Positions 8,668 through 16,763 of a DNA stretch of 64,000 nucleotides are shown one piece after another (the stretch's first letter is position 1; every line of letters starts with the position of its first letter). The stretch covers positions 1,178,001-1,242,000 of the forward strand of contig NZ_CP048114.1 of the NCBI RefSeq assembly GCF_010093025.1. Direction: 5' to 3'. Source of the DNA: Edaphobacter sp. 12200R-103 (lineage in GTDB: Bacteria; Acidobacteriota; Terriglobia; Terriglobales; Acidobacteriaceae). The notes below the pieces were generated by a model. The model worked only from the letters and a program-made list of their open reading frames with translations. It searched no databases and was not told the DNA's origin. The position numbers and the translations under genes are program-made.

Positions 8668-9543
8668 TTAAAAACTCTTAATCAGCTGGCCTGCCAGCAG
8701 GTTCCATCCATCCACCATCACGAACAGCAGAATCTTCAGTGGAGTCGAGATCACCACGGGCGGCAGCTGCATCATCCCGATGGAGGTTGTTACGCTGGCT
8801 ACGACTAGATCCACCAGAAGGAATGGAAGAAACAGAACAGCTCCGATCTGGAAGCCGGCCTTCAACTCGCTGAGCATGTACGCCGGTACGACGACCTGGA
8901 TCGGAAGGTCCTCTTTGCTTCTAGGTCGTGCACTCATGGCTGCGGAGGCGAAGACCGCGAGGTCTTTCTCACGCGCGTAGCGCAGCATGTACTGTTTGAC
9001 CGGCTGCACTCCGCGGATCATCGCCTCCTCGCCGGAGATGACCCCGGCGCGATAGGGCGAGATCGCCTGTTGCTCAACCTGCAACAGGACAGGAGTCATC
9101 AAAAACCATGTCATCATAAGACCCAGCCCCATCAGCACCTGATTCGATGGAGCGGTTTGCGTTCCCAGCGCCTGCCGGAGGAAGTGAAATACGACGAGCA
9201 GGCGGACCATGGGGGTTACAGACAGCAGGATCGCCGGTATCAACGTGAGCAGCGTCAGTCCTATGACAATCGACCATGGCACGCTATGGTTCGTCTTCAG
9301 AGCATCTTCAATCGACTCGGCCGCATGTGCAGCAGCGGTTGCTGGCTGACTAAAATCAGTTGCCGTCTGCCGTGAGTTCCGTCTAGCGACACTTGTCTTT
9401 CTAGAGGTGACACGCGCAGCGGGGGGACGGCTCTTCACCCCATAAGGCTGTGAACGATGAGAGGCAGGGCGATTCTGTGCGAGTACTGTCGTGCTCGTCA
9501 GGCATAGCAGCAGCAGGCTCCGCAATATAAGGCCTAATCGCAT
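8668..9543 (-). CDS. fliP: Flagellar export gate protein FliP
   Basis: A 291-residue protein. A signal peptide (MRLGLILRSLLLLCLTSTTVLA) is followed by an unusually long, basic, low-complexity stretch (~residues 23-90). The FliP core starts at WSIVIGLTLLTLIPAILLSVTPM and includes FLRQALGTQTAPSNQVLMGLGL and the closing TPLKILLFVMVDGWNL. It overlaps the end of fliO by ten bases. The extended periplasmic N-terminus is the only odd point. Confidence 0.95.
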   Translation of the reverse strand: MRLGLILRSLLLLCLTSTTVLAQNRPASHRSQPYGVKSRPPAARVTSRKTSVARRNSRQTATDFSQPATAAAHAAESIEDALKTNHSVPWSIVIGLTLLTLIPAILLSVTPMVRLLVVFHFLRQALGTQTAPSNQVLMGLGLMMTWFLMTPVLLQVEQQAISPYRAGVISGEEAMIRGVQPVKQYMLRYAREKDLAVFASAAMSARPRSKEDLPIQVVVPAYMLSELKAGFQIGAVLFLPFLLVDLVVASVTTSIGMMQLPPVVISTPLKILLFVMVDGWNLLAGQLIKSF

Positions 9544-9815
9544 CGTGCTTCCCTGCCGATAGATCCTTCAGTGGGTTCCACCGGAAGGATCGTGCTGATC
9601 TGATCCAGTCCAACCCCTACCAGGAACTGTTGTCCTGCACACTGCACCAGCATCAGCTTCTGCTTGTTGTTCAGCGGCAGCGTCTCGATGACGCGCAGAT
9701 GCTGAACGGAATCCTTCTTCGCCTGCCGATCTGTCCACCATTGCACCAGAGCTCCAGCGATGCCATGGTGATTGAGCTGTGGTGCTGTCCTTCCTGCCTG
9801 GGAAAATACCCGCAT
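9534..9815 (-). CDS. fliO: Flagellar export assembly protein FliO (short)
   Basis: A 93-residue protein. The C-terminal ~55 residues carry the FliO pattern (LRVIETLPLNNKQKLMLVQCAGQQFLVGVG). FliO helps assemble the FliP ring. A convincing membrane helix, normally N-terminal in FliO, is hardly visible here (only a weak GIAGALVQWW). The true start could differ; the frame extends upstream with ATG and GTG codons but overlaps the SpoA gene there. Identification rests on the domain and on its position between the FliN-like gene and fliP. Confidence 0.75.
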   Translation of the reverse strand: MRVFSQAGRTAPQLNHHGIAGALVQWWTDRQAKKDSVQHLRVIETLPLNNKQKLMLVQCAGQQFLVGVGLDQISTILPVEPTEGSIGREARCD

Positions 9816-9841
9816 CTCCGTTCCACTCCGTCGCGCCGTCT

Positions 9842-10183
9842 CTATGCCAATCGTGTCAGCCGGACCATCAGATTCTGATCCACTACCTCGAACTCGCTCC
9901 AGGCCACGTGCACCCGTGCAGCATTCAGGGGGATGTCTTCGGTATGGGCCCAGGCGCTTTCGACGATCTGCCCGGCCTGCAGATGCACAAGATCCCGGAT
10001 CTTGAATCCCGCGACAGGAATCGCAGCGCTCGTAAGAACCGTCATCTGAGATACCAGAGGCCACGAGGCGTGCTCTTCAATCCGCATCATCCACGGCCGC
10101 AGATCGACCGTCTCTGTAGTGCCTGCCGTCGAGGACTCAACAACCGTGCGCGACGCAATCGTTGCCAGTTCGTTCTCAGCCAT
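9842..10183 (-). CDS. FliN-like SpoA-domain protein (second FliN paralogue)
   Basis: A 113-residue protein. The C-terminal ~60 residues (IPVAGFKIRDLVHLQAGQIV...NAARVHVAWSEFEVVDQNLMVRL) have the SpoA fold pattern of FliN/FliM, but the usual ARGEVVVV strand is replaced by VAWSEFEVV. It sits where fliM/fliN normally lie, between fliL and fliO, while true fliM and fliN close the same operon. It may be a second C-ring component, comparable to FliY/FliN pairs; this is inference. The ATG at 10183 has GGAG upstream; a TTG four codons earlier is less likely. Confidence 0.75.
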   Translation of the reverse strand: MAENELATIASRTVVESSTAGTTETVDLRPWMMRIEEHASWPLVSQMTVLTSAAIPVAGFKIRDLVHLQAGQIVESAWAHTEDIPLNAARVHVAWSEFEVVDQNLMVRLTRLA

Positions 10184-10206
10184 CGTCGTCTCCAAACGGC
10201 CGCCGT

Positions 10207-10749
10207 CTATCGCTGCACCAGAAATTCGGTAAAGAACAGATCCGCCACCTGAAGCTGATGATTGTGCTCCGCGAAGGCTACCTTCAGCTCTGACTTCAGG
10301 CGGTCCTTGCCTCCAGGAGCCAGCAGTTGATCGGAGGTCTGCCTGCCCAGGACTGCAAGCGCCGTATCGCGCAACGCCGCATCTGTATCCCTGCCCTGAG
10401 GCTTTGCTTCCGGATTTTTCGCGTCCCTACCCTTCTCAATCGGCGTTTCCGCCACCTCAAGGGTGAGGCCCGCCCGCAAAAATGCGCTGCCTGATGGATC
10501 GGCAAGATTCACCAGCAACGGCTCAAGCGCCATCATGTGCGTCTTGACGGGAGTAGTCGGAGCGGCAGCAGGAGTCATGCTCACGTGGATCGGAACCTTC
10601 CCCGACCGGAGCACGTAGTACAGGACACCGCCTACTCCAGCGGTCGCGAACAGGACGCCAATTACAACTGCGATGAAGAGCGGAGCCAGTGGAATCTTCA
10701 CGGGGTCAGACGCAATCTTTGCCTGGATGATAGGAGGTGTAGTAGCCAT
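10207..10749 (-). CDS. fliL: Flagellar basal body-associated protein FliL
   Basis: A 180-residue protein with one membrane helix (residues ~24-47, LFIAVVIGVLFATAGVGGVLYYVL) and a periplasmic domain with the FliL pattern: MALEPLLVNLAD...FLRAGLTLEVA, LRDTALAVLG, LKSELKVAF, and the closing VADLFFTEFLVQ. FliL supports the stators. It is the first gene of the second flagellar operon. A sigma-54-like promoter lies only 16-31 bases upstream, so the mRNA leader would be about five bases. Confidence 0.92.
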   Translation of the reverse strand: MATTPPIIQAKIASDPVKIPLAPLFIAVVIGVLFATAGVGGVLYYVLRSGKVPIHVSMTPAAAPTTPVKTHMMALEPLLVNLADPSGSAFLRAGLTLEVAETPIEKGRDAKNPEAKPQGRDTDAALRDTALAVLGRQTSDQLLAPGGKDRLKSELKVAFAEHNHQLQVADLFFTEFLVQR

Positions 10750-10764
10750 GATGTCTGCTCTTTG

Positions 10765-10780
10765 AGCAATCCGAAAGCCA
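10765..10780 (-). promoter_or_regulatory. Sigma-54-type promoter of the fliL operon
   Basis: On the minus strand the sequence TGGCTTTCGGATTGCT fits the -24/-12 consensus (TGGC-N7-TTGC) with exactly ten bases between GG and GC. Predicted transcription start is near 10754, just before the fliL ATG at 10749. It lies between the flgE terminator and fliL. Confidence 0.72.
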
Positions 10781-10823
10781 TCTTCGTCGACTACTTATTA
10801 GGAATTCTTTAGCTCCGGCCGAT

Positions 10824-10852
10824 AAAAAAGGAGCGGCCGAAGCCGCCCCTTT
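10824..10852 (-). terminator. Intrinsic terminator of the flgB-flgE operon
   Basis: Read on the minus strand, AAAGGGGCGGC, a TTCG tetraloop and GCCGCTCCTTTTTT form a stem with a T-run of six. It lies about 20 bases beyond the flgE stop codon and separates the two flagellar operons. Confidence 0.88.
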
Positions 10853-10873
10853 GCTCGACACCTTCCGAAAGCT

Positions 10874-12100
10874 CTAACGGATCATCCCCAGCGTAGCCTG
10901 CGTGACCGAATCGAAGGTCGTGATGGTCTTCGAATTTGCCTCGAAGGAGCGCTGCGCTACGATCAGGTTGGCAAACTCCGTCGAGATATCCACATTCGAC
11001 TGCTCGAGCGTAGAATCCTCGACCGTGCCGCGCCCGCCCGTTCCTGCAACGCCGACGACGGCGTCGCCGGAGGCTGCAGTCGTCTCAAAGGCATTGTGTC
11101 CCATGCGAACCAGGCCCTGCGTGTTGGTTACAGTCGCGACTGCGATCTGGCCGACGATCTGAGTATGGTTGTTATCGAACTTCGCCGTCACAAGACCGTT
11201 TTCGTCCACGGTGAACCCGGAGTAGTTGCCGCTGGCGTACCCGTCTTGTACCGAAGCGCCTGTGGTCGAAGGCGCCGTGGTCTGCGTGATGGTCGGGCTG
11301 CCTCCGCTGGCAAGGTTCCAGTTGAAGCTCAGATCGCTGGAACCGTCAGCCAGTCCCGGAAAGGTAATGTTGTTCACCGATCCGGAGGGCGCGGTGAGAT
11401 TTCCGTTCGAATCGAAGGTCAGGGTGCCAGTGTTGTTGGTGGGTGCTCCCGTGGCTTCGCCAGCCGGCAGGTCCACGCTGTAATCCCACTGGTTCTGCGC
11501 GGTCTTCGTATAGGTAACCGTCATCGCATGGCTCTTTCCAAGCGAGTCATAGATCGTCACCGGTGTCGTAAATGAGGTTCCCACCGAAGCCGCGGCATTC
11601 AGATTCGCCGTGATCGAAATGTTCTGCGTAGCCTGGGCTGCCTGAGTGACGCCGACCGGCAACTGGATAGGAACAAGAGAAGCGTTGACGTTCACCACGC
11701 TATTGTTCGCAGGGTAGCCCATCACGCTGGCGCCAGAGGTTGTGATCAGATCTCCGCGCTGGCTCAACAGAAAGTCGCCGGCACGCGTCAATTGCTGCAC
11801 TCCGTTCTGATTCACGACGAAGAATCCATTGCCGCTCAGGGCCATATCTTCGGACTTGCCGGTGGGGAGAAATGTTCCCTGGGTAAAGTCCGTCGAGGTA
11901 CCGGAAACGCGGGTTCCCACGCCCACCTGCAAGGGATTATTCGAACCCGAAGTACCGATCTGCTGATAGAACAAGTCCTCAAACGTCGTGCCCTGATCCT
12001 TGTAGGCCGTCGTGTTCAGGTTGGCCAGATTATTGCCAATCGTATTCAGCGATGTCGTGTCGGCCTGAAGGCCGCTCAATGCAATTGAAAAAGATCCCAT
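10874..12100 (-). CDS. flgE: Flagellar hook protein FlgE
   Basis: A 408-residue protein. The N-terminal D0 region (MGSFSIALSGLQADTTSLNTIGNNLANLNTTAYK) and the C-terminal part (LEQSNVDISTEFANLIVAQRSFEANSKTITTFDSVTQATLGMIR) are typical of hook/rod axial proteins, with a Thr/Ser/Gly-rich variable middle. FlgE polymerises into the hook. The start at 12100 has AAAGGAG eleven bases upstream; the frame is open for 22 more codons. Last gene of the first flagellar operon, terminator behind it. Confidence 0.95.
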   Translation of the reverse strand: MGSFSIALSGLQADTTSLNTIGNNLANLNTTAYKDQGTTFEDLFYQQIGTSGSNNPLQVGVGTRVSGTSTDFTQGTFLPTGKSEDMALSGNGFFVVNQNGVQQLTRAGDFLLSQRGDLITTSGASVMGYPANNSVVNVNASLVPIQLPVGVTQAAQATQNISITANLNAAASVGTSFTTPVTIYDSLGKSHAMTVTYTKTAQNQWDYSVDLPAGEATGAPTNNTGTLTFDSNGNLTAPSGSVNNITFPGLADGSSDLSFNWNLASGGSPTITQTTAPSTTGASVQDGYASGNYSGFTVDENGLVTAKFDNNHTQIVGQIAVATVTNTQGLVRMGHNAFETTAASGDAVVGVAGTGGRGTVEDSTLEQSNVDISTEFANLIVAQRSFEANSKTITTFDSVTQATLGMIR

Positions 12101-12192
12101 ACCTTTTCTCCTTTTGATGAACCTGCTAACCTGATCTGCTTGTTTCGTGCGGAACGCAAACGCCATCAGGGCTCGTGTGCAACGAAAATACG

Positions 12193-12513
12193 TTAGCCTG
12201 TGATCGCGCTTTCAAACGTGCTGAGTCCCTGATTGATCTGGATCAGCTGCTGCAGGCTGTTTACGCCGACGAGTTGCTGAATGTATGCATTCGGGTCCGT
12301 GGGCTGCGTCGGATCCTGGTTCTTCAGTTCTGTGACCAGCAGCGTCAGAAAATCGTTCGACGTAATCGTTGAATTATCTGTCGAGCCGTTGTCGCCATTG
12401 CCGTTTGAAGCCTTTGCTTCGGCCGTGTGCGTCGTCTTCGGTGCAAGTGCCGTGGCAACGCGATTAGCCGCCTTGCTCTGTCCCGCCATTGCTCCTAACT
12501 GCGTCATATCCAT
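12193..12513 (-). CDS. flgD: Hook capping protein FlgD, short form
   Basis: A 106-residue protein. It contains the conserved FlgD N-terminal core (NDFLTLLVTELKNQDPTQPTDPNAYIQQLVGVNSLQQLIQINQGL) and then stops. FlgD proteins usually run to about 220 residues with Ig-like and tudor-like domains; both are missing. FlgD forms the cap under which FlgE assembles. The ATG at 12513 has GGAG ten bases upstream; ATG at 12507 is also possible. The order fliK-flgD-flgE is the classical one. Confidence 0.9.
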   Translation of the reverse strand: MDMTQLGAMAGQSKAANRVATALAPKTTHTAEAKASNGNGDNGSTDNSTITSNDFLTLLVTELKNQDPTQPTDPNAYIQQLVGVNSLQQLIQINQGLSTFESAITG

Positions 12514-12533
12514 CTCTCCACTCCTTTTCTCTA

Positions 12534-14189
12534 TTACGCTCGTACGCTTAACCAACCGCCTGCGGATCCGAATCCACGTGGCAGCAGCAGATCTACATCC
12601 GCTTCCGGCACCAGTGGCGTCTGGCTGATACGAGCCTGCGAATGGCTCGCGCCCTGGCCGCCGCTACGTCCTGCATCTCCCCTGTGTGTATCCGGCGGGC
12701 CGCCATTCATGGCCTGGCCTCTGCCATCCCCCGATGTCTGGTTGGAAAACTCTGTCGGGTTATGAGGTGTATGGACGACGACAGAGCTCACACGAACCTG
12801 CTCCTGGTGCAGGTAGCTGGTCAATTGGGGAAGTTCACGCCGCAAGGCCTCTGTGCCTGCAGCAGAATTCGATGACATGGACGCGTGCACACTGCCATCA
12901 CCCCCTATCTCAGCCCGCACCTTCAGCCAACCGTGGGTTCCTCCCGGAATGCCCACCTCCAGCGCCGTCGGTGTTGCGCTGATCGTGCCATGTTCCCCAG
13001 GCGCGTAGATCGTCTGCGATGCCGGAGAGTCGGGTGGCGGCATATGGGCCAGGTGGGCCGGCGCGGCAACCGCAATCTTGTCGGGTGGTTGCGGCGCCGG
13101 CGCATGCAACGTAGGCTGCAGTCCGCTGGCGCCAGCGACGGGCGCAGTCTGCAGCGCGGCATGAGATCTATCTTCAACCAGAGATTTGTCGTCACCGGCG
13201 GCGGTCTTACTCGCTGTCGCTTCGGTGAGAGTCCTGTTTTCGCGCAATGGAGCTTCGGCCGGTTTTCCTGATGTCTCGCCCGCCGTGATCCCAGGGGCAC
13301 CAGGCGGCTTCAAGGCAGGCTGATCATGCGGCCCCTTCCGGGCGCTGTGTGCCGCCACAACCTTCCGTCCAGAAGGCATGACCGGCTCTACATCTACAGA
13401 TGAGTTTTGCGAGCCCCGGTCCAGTACAGTCTGAGCTACGGCAGGCGCTGTCAGCACAGATCCTGCTGCCGCAATCGTCTGGACCATTCCAGGGCTATCG
13501 CCAGGAGAATTCTGTTGAAGCCGCTGGCCTTCGATTGGCGAGTGCTTTGAGTCCCGCTTTGTCTTGTGATGAGGAGTAACCTTCGCCCCCTTCTCTTTCA
13601 CTGTGGCTGGACTGGAGGCTTTTACGCTGTGCTCTATCTTCTTGGTGGAATCGGTTTCCCTGTGATCTCTTCCGTTGGAGGCCGCAACTACAGGCTCTCG
13701 CGGAACACCTTCTTGCTCTGCAGATCTTTCTGCCTGTGCCTCACTCGATTCATCGAGAGCAGACGCTGGCCCATCGAGCTTTGAAATCTCCGCTACCTTG
13801 CCAGATGAAACCTTCTCTGGCGCATCGTTCTGTACAGGTGTAGCCGGAATGTCGTCCGAGGTCATGCCGGGGTTCGTGCTCTGTCCCGCAAGCGACACTT
13901 GCTCGTTGAGAACAGCAACTCCCTTTGTGACCAGCTTCAGACGTCCCGATAAAACCGCTTCGACTGGATGCCTCTCTGGCTCGCCAGCCATCTTCTGATC
14001 TGGCTTGCCCGCTTTTACGATAAGGATCTCGGGCTTGATCGGCTTTTCGCCCGCATCAGTGATCACCTTCGTCAGACTCTCTCCCAGACTCTCCGCGAAA
14101 GAGACCGTCGACACCCCCGCTACGGAGTGCCCAAGAGCCGGCGCGCTCTGCAGGCCTTCAATCCCAAGGATGGAGCATGCAATCTTCAT
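12534..14189 (-). CDS. fliK: Flagellar hook-length control protein FliK
   Basis: A ~551-residue protein, mostly low-complexity (Ala/Pro/Ser/Glu/Lys-rich). The conserved FliK C-terminal domain is at about residues 415-490 (LKVRAEIGGDGSVHASMS, EALRRELPQLTSYLHQEQVRVSSVVV). FliK measures hook length and triggers the FlhB switch. I chose the ATG at 14189 because GAGGAGA precedes it by about ten bases; an ATG 15 codons earlier (14234) is possible. Position between fliJ and flgD supports the call. Confidence 0.88.
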   Translation of the reverse strand: MKIACSILGIEGLQSAPALGHSVAGVSTVSFAESLGESLTKVITDAGEKPIKPEILIVKAGKPDQKMAGEPERHPVEAVLSGRLKLVTKGVAVLNEQVSLAGQSTNPGMTSDDIPATPVQNDAPEKVSSGKVAEISKLDGPASALDESSEAQAERSAEQEGVPREPVVAASNGRDHRETDSTKKIEHSVKASSPATVKEKGAKVTPHHKTKRDSKHSPIEGQRLQQNSPGDSPGMVQTIAAAGSVLTAPAVAQTVLDRGSQNSSVDVEPVMPSGRKVVAAHSARKGPHDQPALKPPGAPGITAGETSGKPAEAPLRENRTLTEATASKTAAGDDKSLVEDRSHAALQTAPVAGASGLQPTLHAPAPQPPDKIAVAAPAHLAHMPPPDSPASQTIYAPGEHGTISATPTALEVGIPGGTHGWLKVRAEIGGDGSVHASMSSNSAAGTEALRRELPQLTSYLHQEQVRVSSVVVHTPHNPTEFSNQTSGDGRGQAMNGGPPDTHRGDAGRSGGQGASHSQARISQTPLVPEADVDLLLPRGFGSAGGWLSVRA

Positions 14190-14257
14190 GAGTCCCGTCT
14201 CCTCTTCCCTGAATGCATCTGTGATGCCAAACACGGTGGAGCCACATTAGGCGCGAT

Positions 14258-14728
14258 TCATCCAGCAGTCGAATTCACTCTGCCGAGTTTTGCGCGCCGC
14301 TGCGCAAGAAAGCGATCGTCGGAAGCAGCCTGCATCCTTCGCTCATGTTCTATAGCGATCCGATGAAGCTCAGCTTCGATCAGGGTGTTCATCCGTTCGC
14401 TCCACAGGCGACTATCCGTGTAGCGAAGCTGTGCAAGCTCAAACGTCTCACGCCGTTGCCGAAGTGCAGGCTCTAGCTGCCTGTTCCTCTGGATCGCCAT
14501 CTCCTCACGCACCGCGATCAGTGATCGGCCTAGCAGATCTTCCCCATACATCGCTTCGCGTTGCCGCACCCGTGCAGATTGCAGTGTTCCAATCTCTGCG
14601 CGAATCACCGACTCCACTTCGCTCACTTCATTGGCCGCCACCCTGGCCTCCAGTGAATGCATCTCCTCCATAAGGCCATACACCGCGCCGAGCCTCTTCA
14701 GAATCATCAACCGTGGCTGCATCATCAC
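14258..14728 (-). CDS. fliJ: Flagellar export chaperone-like protein FliJ
   Basis: A 156-residue, strongly charged, almost entirely alpha-helical protein predicted to form a long coiled coil (LMEEMHSLEARVAANEVSEVE..., QRRETFELAQLRYTDSRLW). FliJ is poorly conserved and is identified by helix content, size and position: its ATG overlaps the fliI stop by four bases and fliK follows. It activates the FliI ATPase and contacts FlhA. Confidence 0.82.
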   Translation of the reverse strand: MMMQPRLMILKRLGAVYGLMEEMHSLEARVAANEVSEVESVIRAEIGTLQSARVRQREAMYGEDLLGRSLIAVREEMAIQRNRQLEPALRQRRETFELAQLRYTDSRLWSERMNTLIEAELHRIAIEHERRMQAASDDRFLAQRRAKLGRVNSTAG

Positions 14729-16053
14729 AGCACCATCGTCATCAGCCGCTCGACTGTGTCTTCCAGGCGTACCTTCTCTTCACTGCCTTGTTCGAGAAAG
14801 CTCCGCATTACCGGCATGGCCTGCATCGCGCGATCCAACTCTGGATCGGCGCCAGATCTGTAGGCCCCTATCCGGACCAGATCCTCCGACCGCGTGTGTG
14901 CAGCCAGAAGCCTACGCACCACCGCAGCCTGTTCCCGATGATCCCGACTCACCACTGCGGGCATCAGACGGCTTAACGAATCCAATACATTGACAGGCGG
15001 ATACCATCCCGCAGATGCAAGCTGTCTCGACAGCACCACATGTCCATCTACAAAGGAACGCACGGAATCCACAACCGGATCCTGCTGATCGTCCCCTTCC
15101 ATCAGAACCGTATAGAATGCGGTGATACTTCCGTGCTCAAAGTTCCCCACCCTCTCTACCAGCTTCGCCAGCTTTGTAAACACTGAAGGCGTGTACCCCT
15201 TGGTCGCCGGCGGCTCGCCCGCCGCCAGACCAATCTCGCGCGCTGCCATCGCATAGCGTGTCAGCGAATCCAGTACCAGCAGAACATGCCTTCCCTGACT
15301 CGCGTGATACTCCGCTACCGCCGTAGCTGCCAGCGCGGCGCGCATTCGCAGCAGCGGACTCTGGTCAGAGCTCGATACCAGCACGATGGCTCTCTTCATT
15401 CCTTCTTCGCCGAGCGAATCTTCCACGAACTCTCGCACCTCGCGTCCGCGTTCTCCAACCAGACCTACAACAGTAAGATCGGCAGCTGTGTTCCTCGTCA
15501 TCATCCCGATCAACGTACTTTTTCCTACGCCGGATCCTCCGAAGATACCAATCCTCTGCCCCCGCCCGACGGTCAGCATGCCGTCCAGCACACGAACCCC
15601 CGTACTCATCGCCTCCCGAATCGGCACCCTCTGCATCGGGTGAGGGACTGCACCGTCCAGTGGCCACAGCTCACGCGGACGCAAAGCTGGAAGTCCATCG
15701 AGAGGAAGTCCCAGGGAATCGAGGACGCGGCCTTCCATGCCATCGCCCACAGCAATCCCGGGACTAATCCCGGTTGCCGCCAGCGCATCTCCATAGCGGA
15801 TTCCGCGCGTCGCCTCCAGAGACATTGCCAGTACATTTCTTCCACGAAATCCGATCACTTCACCACGATGCCGCCTGCCGTCAGCATCCATAATTTCGCA
15901 GCACTCTCCAACCGAACACAACGGACCTTCGGATTCGATCGTCTGCCCGTTGGCCTCAATCACTCTCCCCGTCCAACGCCAGGGCGTCCCGCGCGCCATG
16001 TGCGCGAAGTAGGGCCTCAGCAGCTCTTCAACGTTTTCACACTCACTCTGCAT
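14725..16053 (-). CDS. fliI: Flagellum-specific ATPase FliI
   Basis: A 442-residue F1-beta-like ATPase. Walker A GGSGVGKST is at 172-180, Walker B-like VLLVLDSLTRYAMA at about 249-262, and the type III ATPase signature (GSITAFYTVLMEGDDQQDP, DGHVVLSRQLASAGWYPPVNVLDSLSR) follows. It drives unfolding and entry of export substrates. It starts two bases after the fliH stop. Confidence 0.96.
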   Translation of the reverse strand: MQSECENVEELLRPYFAHMARGTPWRWTGRVIEANGQTIESEGPLCSVGECCEIMDADGRRHRGEVIGFRGRNVLAMSLEATRGIRYGDALAATGISPGIAVGDGMEGRVLDSLGLPLDGLPALRPRELWPLDGAVPHPMQRVPIREAMSTGVRVLDGMLTVGRGQRIGIFGGSGVGKSTLIGMMTRNTAADLTVVGLVGERGREVREFVEDSLGEEGMKRAIVLVSSSDQSPLLRMRAALAATAVAEYHASQGRHVLLVLDSLTRYAMAAREIGLAAGEPPATKGYTPSVFTKLAKLVERVGNFEHGSITAFYTVLMEGDDQQDPVVDSVRSFVDGHVVLSRQLASAGWYPPVNVLDSLSRLMPAVVSRDHREQAAVVRRLLAAHTRSEDLVRIGAYRSGADPELDRAMQAMPVMRSFLEQGSEEKVRLEDTVERLMTMVL

Positions 16054-16055
16054 TT

Positions 16056-16763
16056 TTATGCCGGCCTCTGCTGCAGCAGATCGAAGAAGCCTTTTTCAAT
16101 CTCCTCAAGCTGCGCCTTCACTCCAAGATCCACGCGTCCTACGCTCGTCTCAAGCACGCATTCACCAGCCTGAAGGCGGCTGTCACCAACCACACTTACG
16201 TCTTCCCGGTGCGCCTCCAGCAGGATCTTCTTCCACTCCTCGACCTGCTCCTTCGGAGTACGCAGCATTGCTGTCTCTTTTCCCTGCACTTTTTCGAGCG
16301 CCACCCGAACCGCGCCCTTCAGGATCAATGGGTCGATTCCGGTCTCGCGATGCAATACACGCGCCGCAATCGCCAGCGCGAGTAGCACGACCTCCTTCTC
16401 AACTTGGCCGAAGTATCGCGTCCGCTCCCGCACAAATCTCTCGCAGGTCTGGATGATCGCCTGGCGCTCCCGTGCGATCTTCTCTTCCAGCTCCGCCAGC
16501 ATCTCCTGTCGAACCTCGTCGCGCGTCTGCCGGCGGACCTCTTCCAACTCCATGCTGTGCTGGTCTGTCTGGCTTTGAAGTCGCTCTTCCAGCTCTGCGA
16601 GCACATCTCTCTCCGTCGCATTTGCGGGAGCTGCCAGATCATCCATCGGCGTCCGGATCGCGCTTGCGGCCGACGGATATCCGATCTCTTCAAACTCCAA
16701 CGGAAGCACGCAGGATACAGCCGGGATCTCTTCCTCAGGTGGATTCTCAGATAGCAAGGTCAT
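16056..16763 (-). CDS. fliH: Flagellar assembly protein FliH
   Basis: A 235-residue protein with an acidic N-terminus, a long coiled coil (~residues 50-105, AELEERLQSQTDQHSMELEEVRRQTRDEVRQEM) and a C-terminal FliH/YscL/V-ATPase-E-like domain (LLALAIAARVLHRETGIDPLILKGAVRVALEKV...LQAGECVLETSVGRVDLGVKAQLEEI). FliH is the stator of the FliI ATPase. The ATG overlaps the 3' end of fliG by 17 bases. Confidence 0.9.
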   Translation of the reverse strand: MTLLSENPPEEEIPAVSCVLPLEFEEIGYPSAASAIRTPMDDLAAPANATERDVLAELEERLQSQTDQHSMELEEVRRQTRDEVRQEMLAELEEKIARERQAIIQTCERFVRERTRYFGQVEKEVVLLALAIAARVLHRETGIDPLILKGAVRVALEKVQGKETAMLRTPKEQVEEWKKILLEAHREDVSVVGDSRLQAGECVLETSVGRVDLGVKAQLEEIEKGFFDLLQQRPA

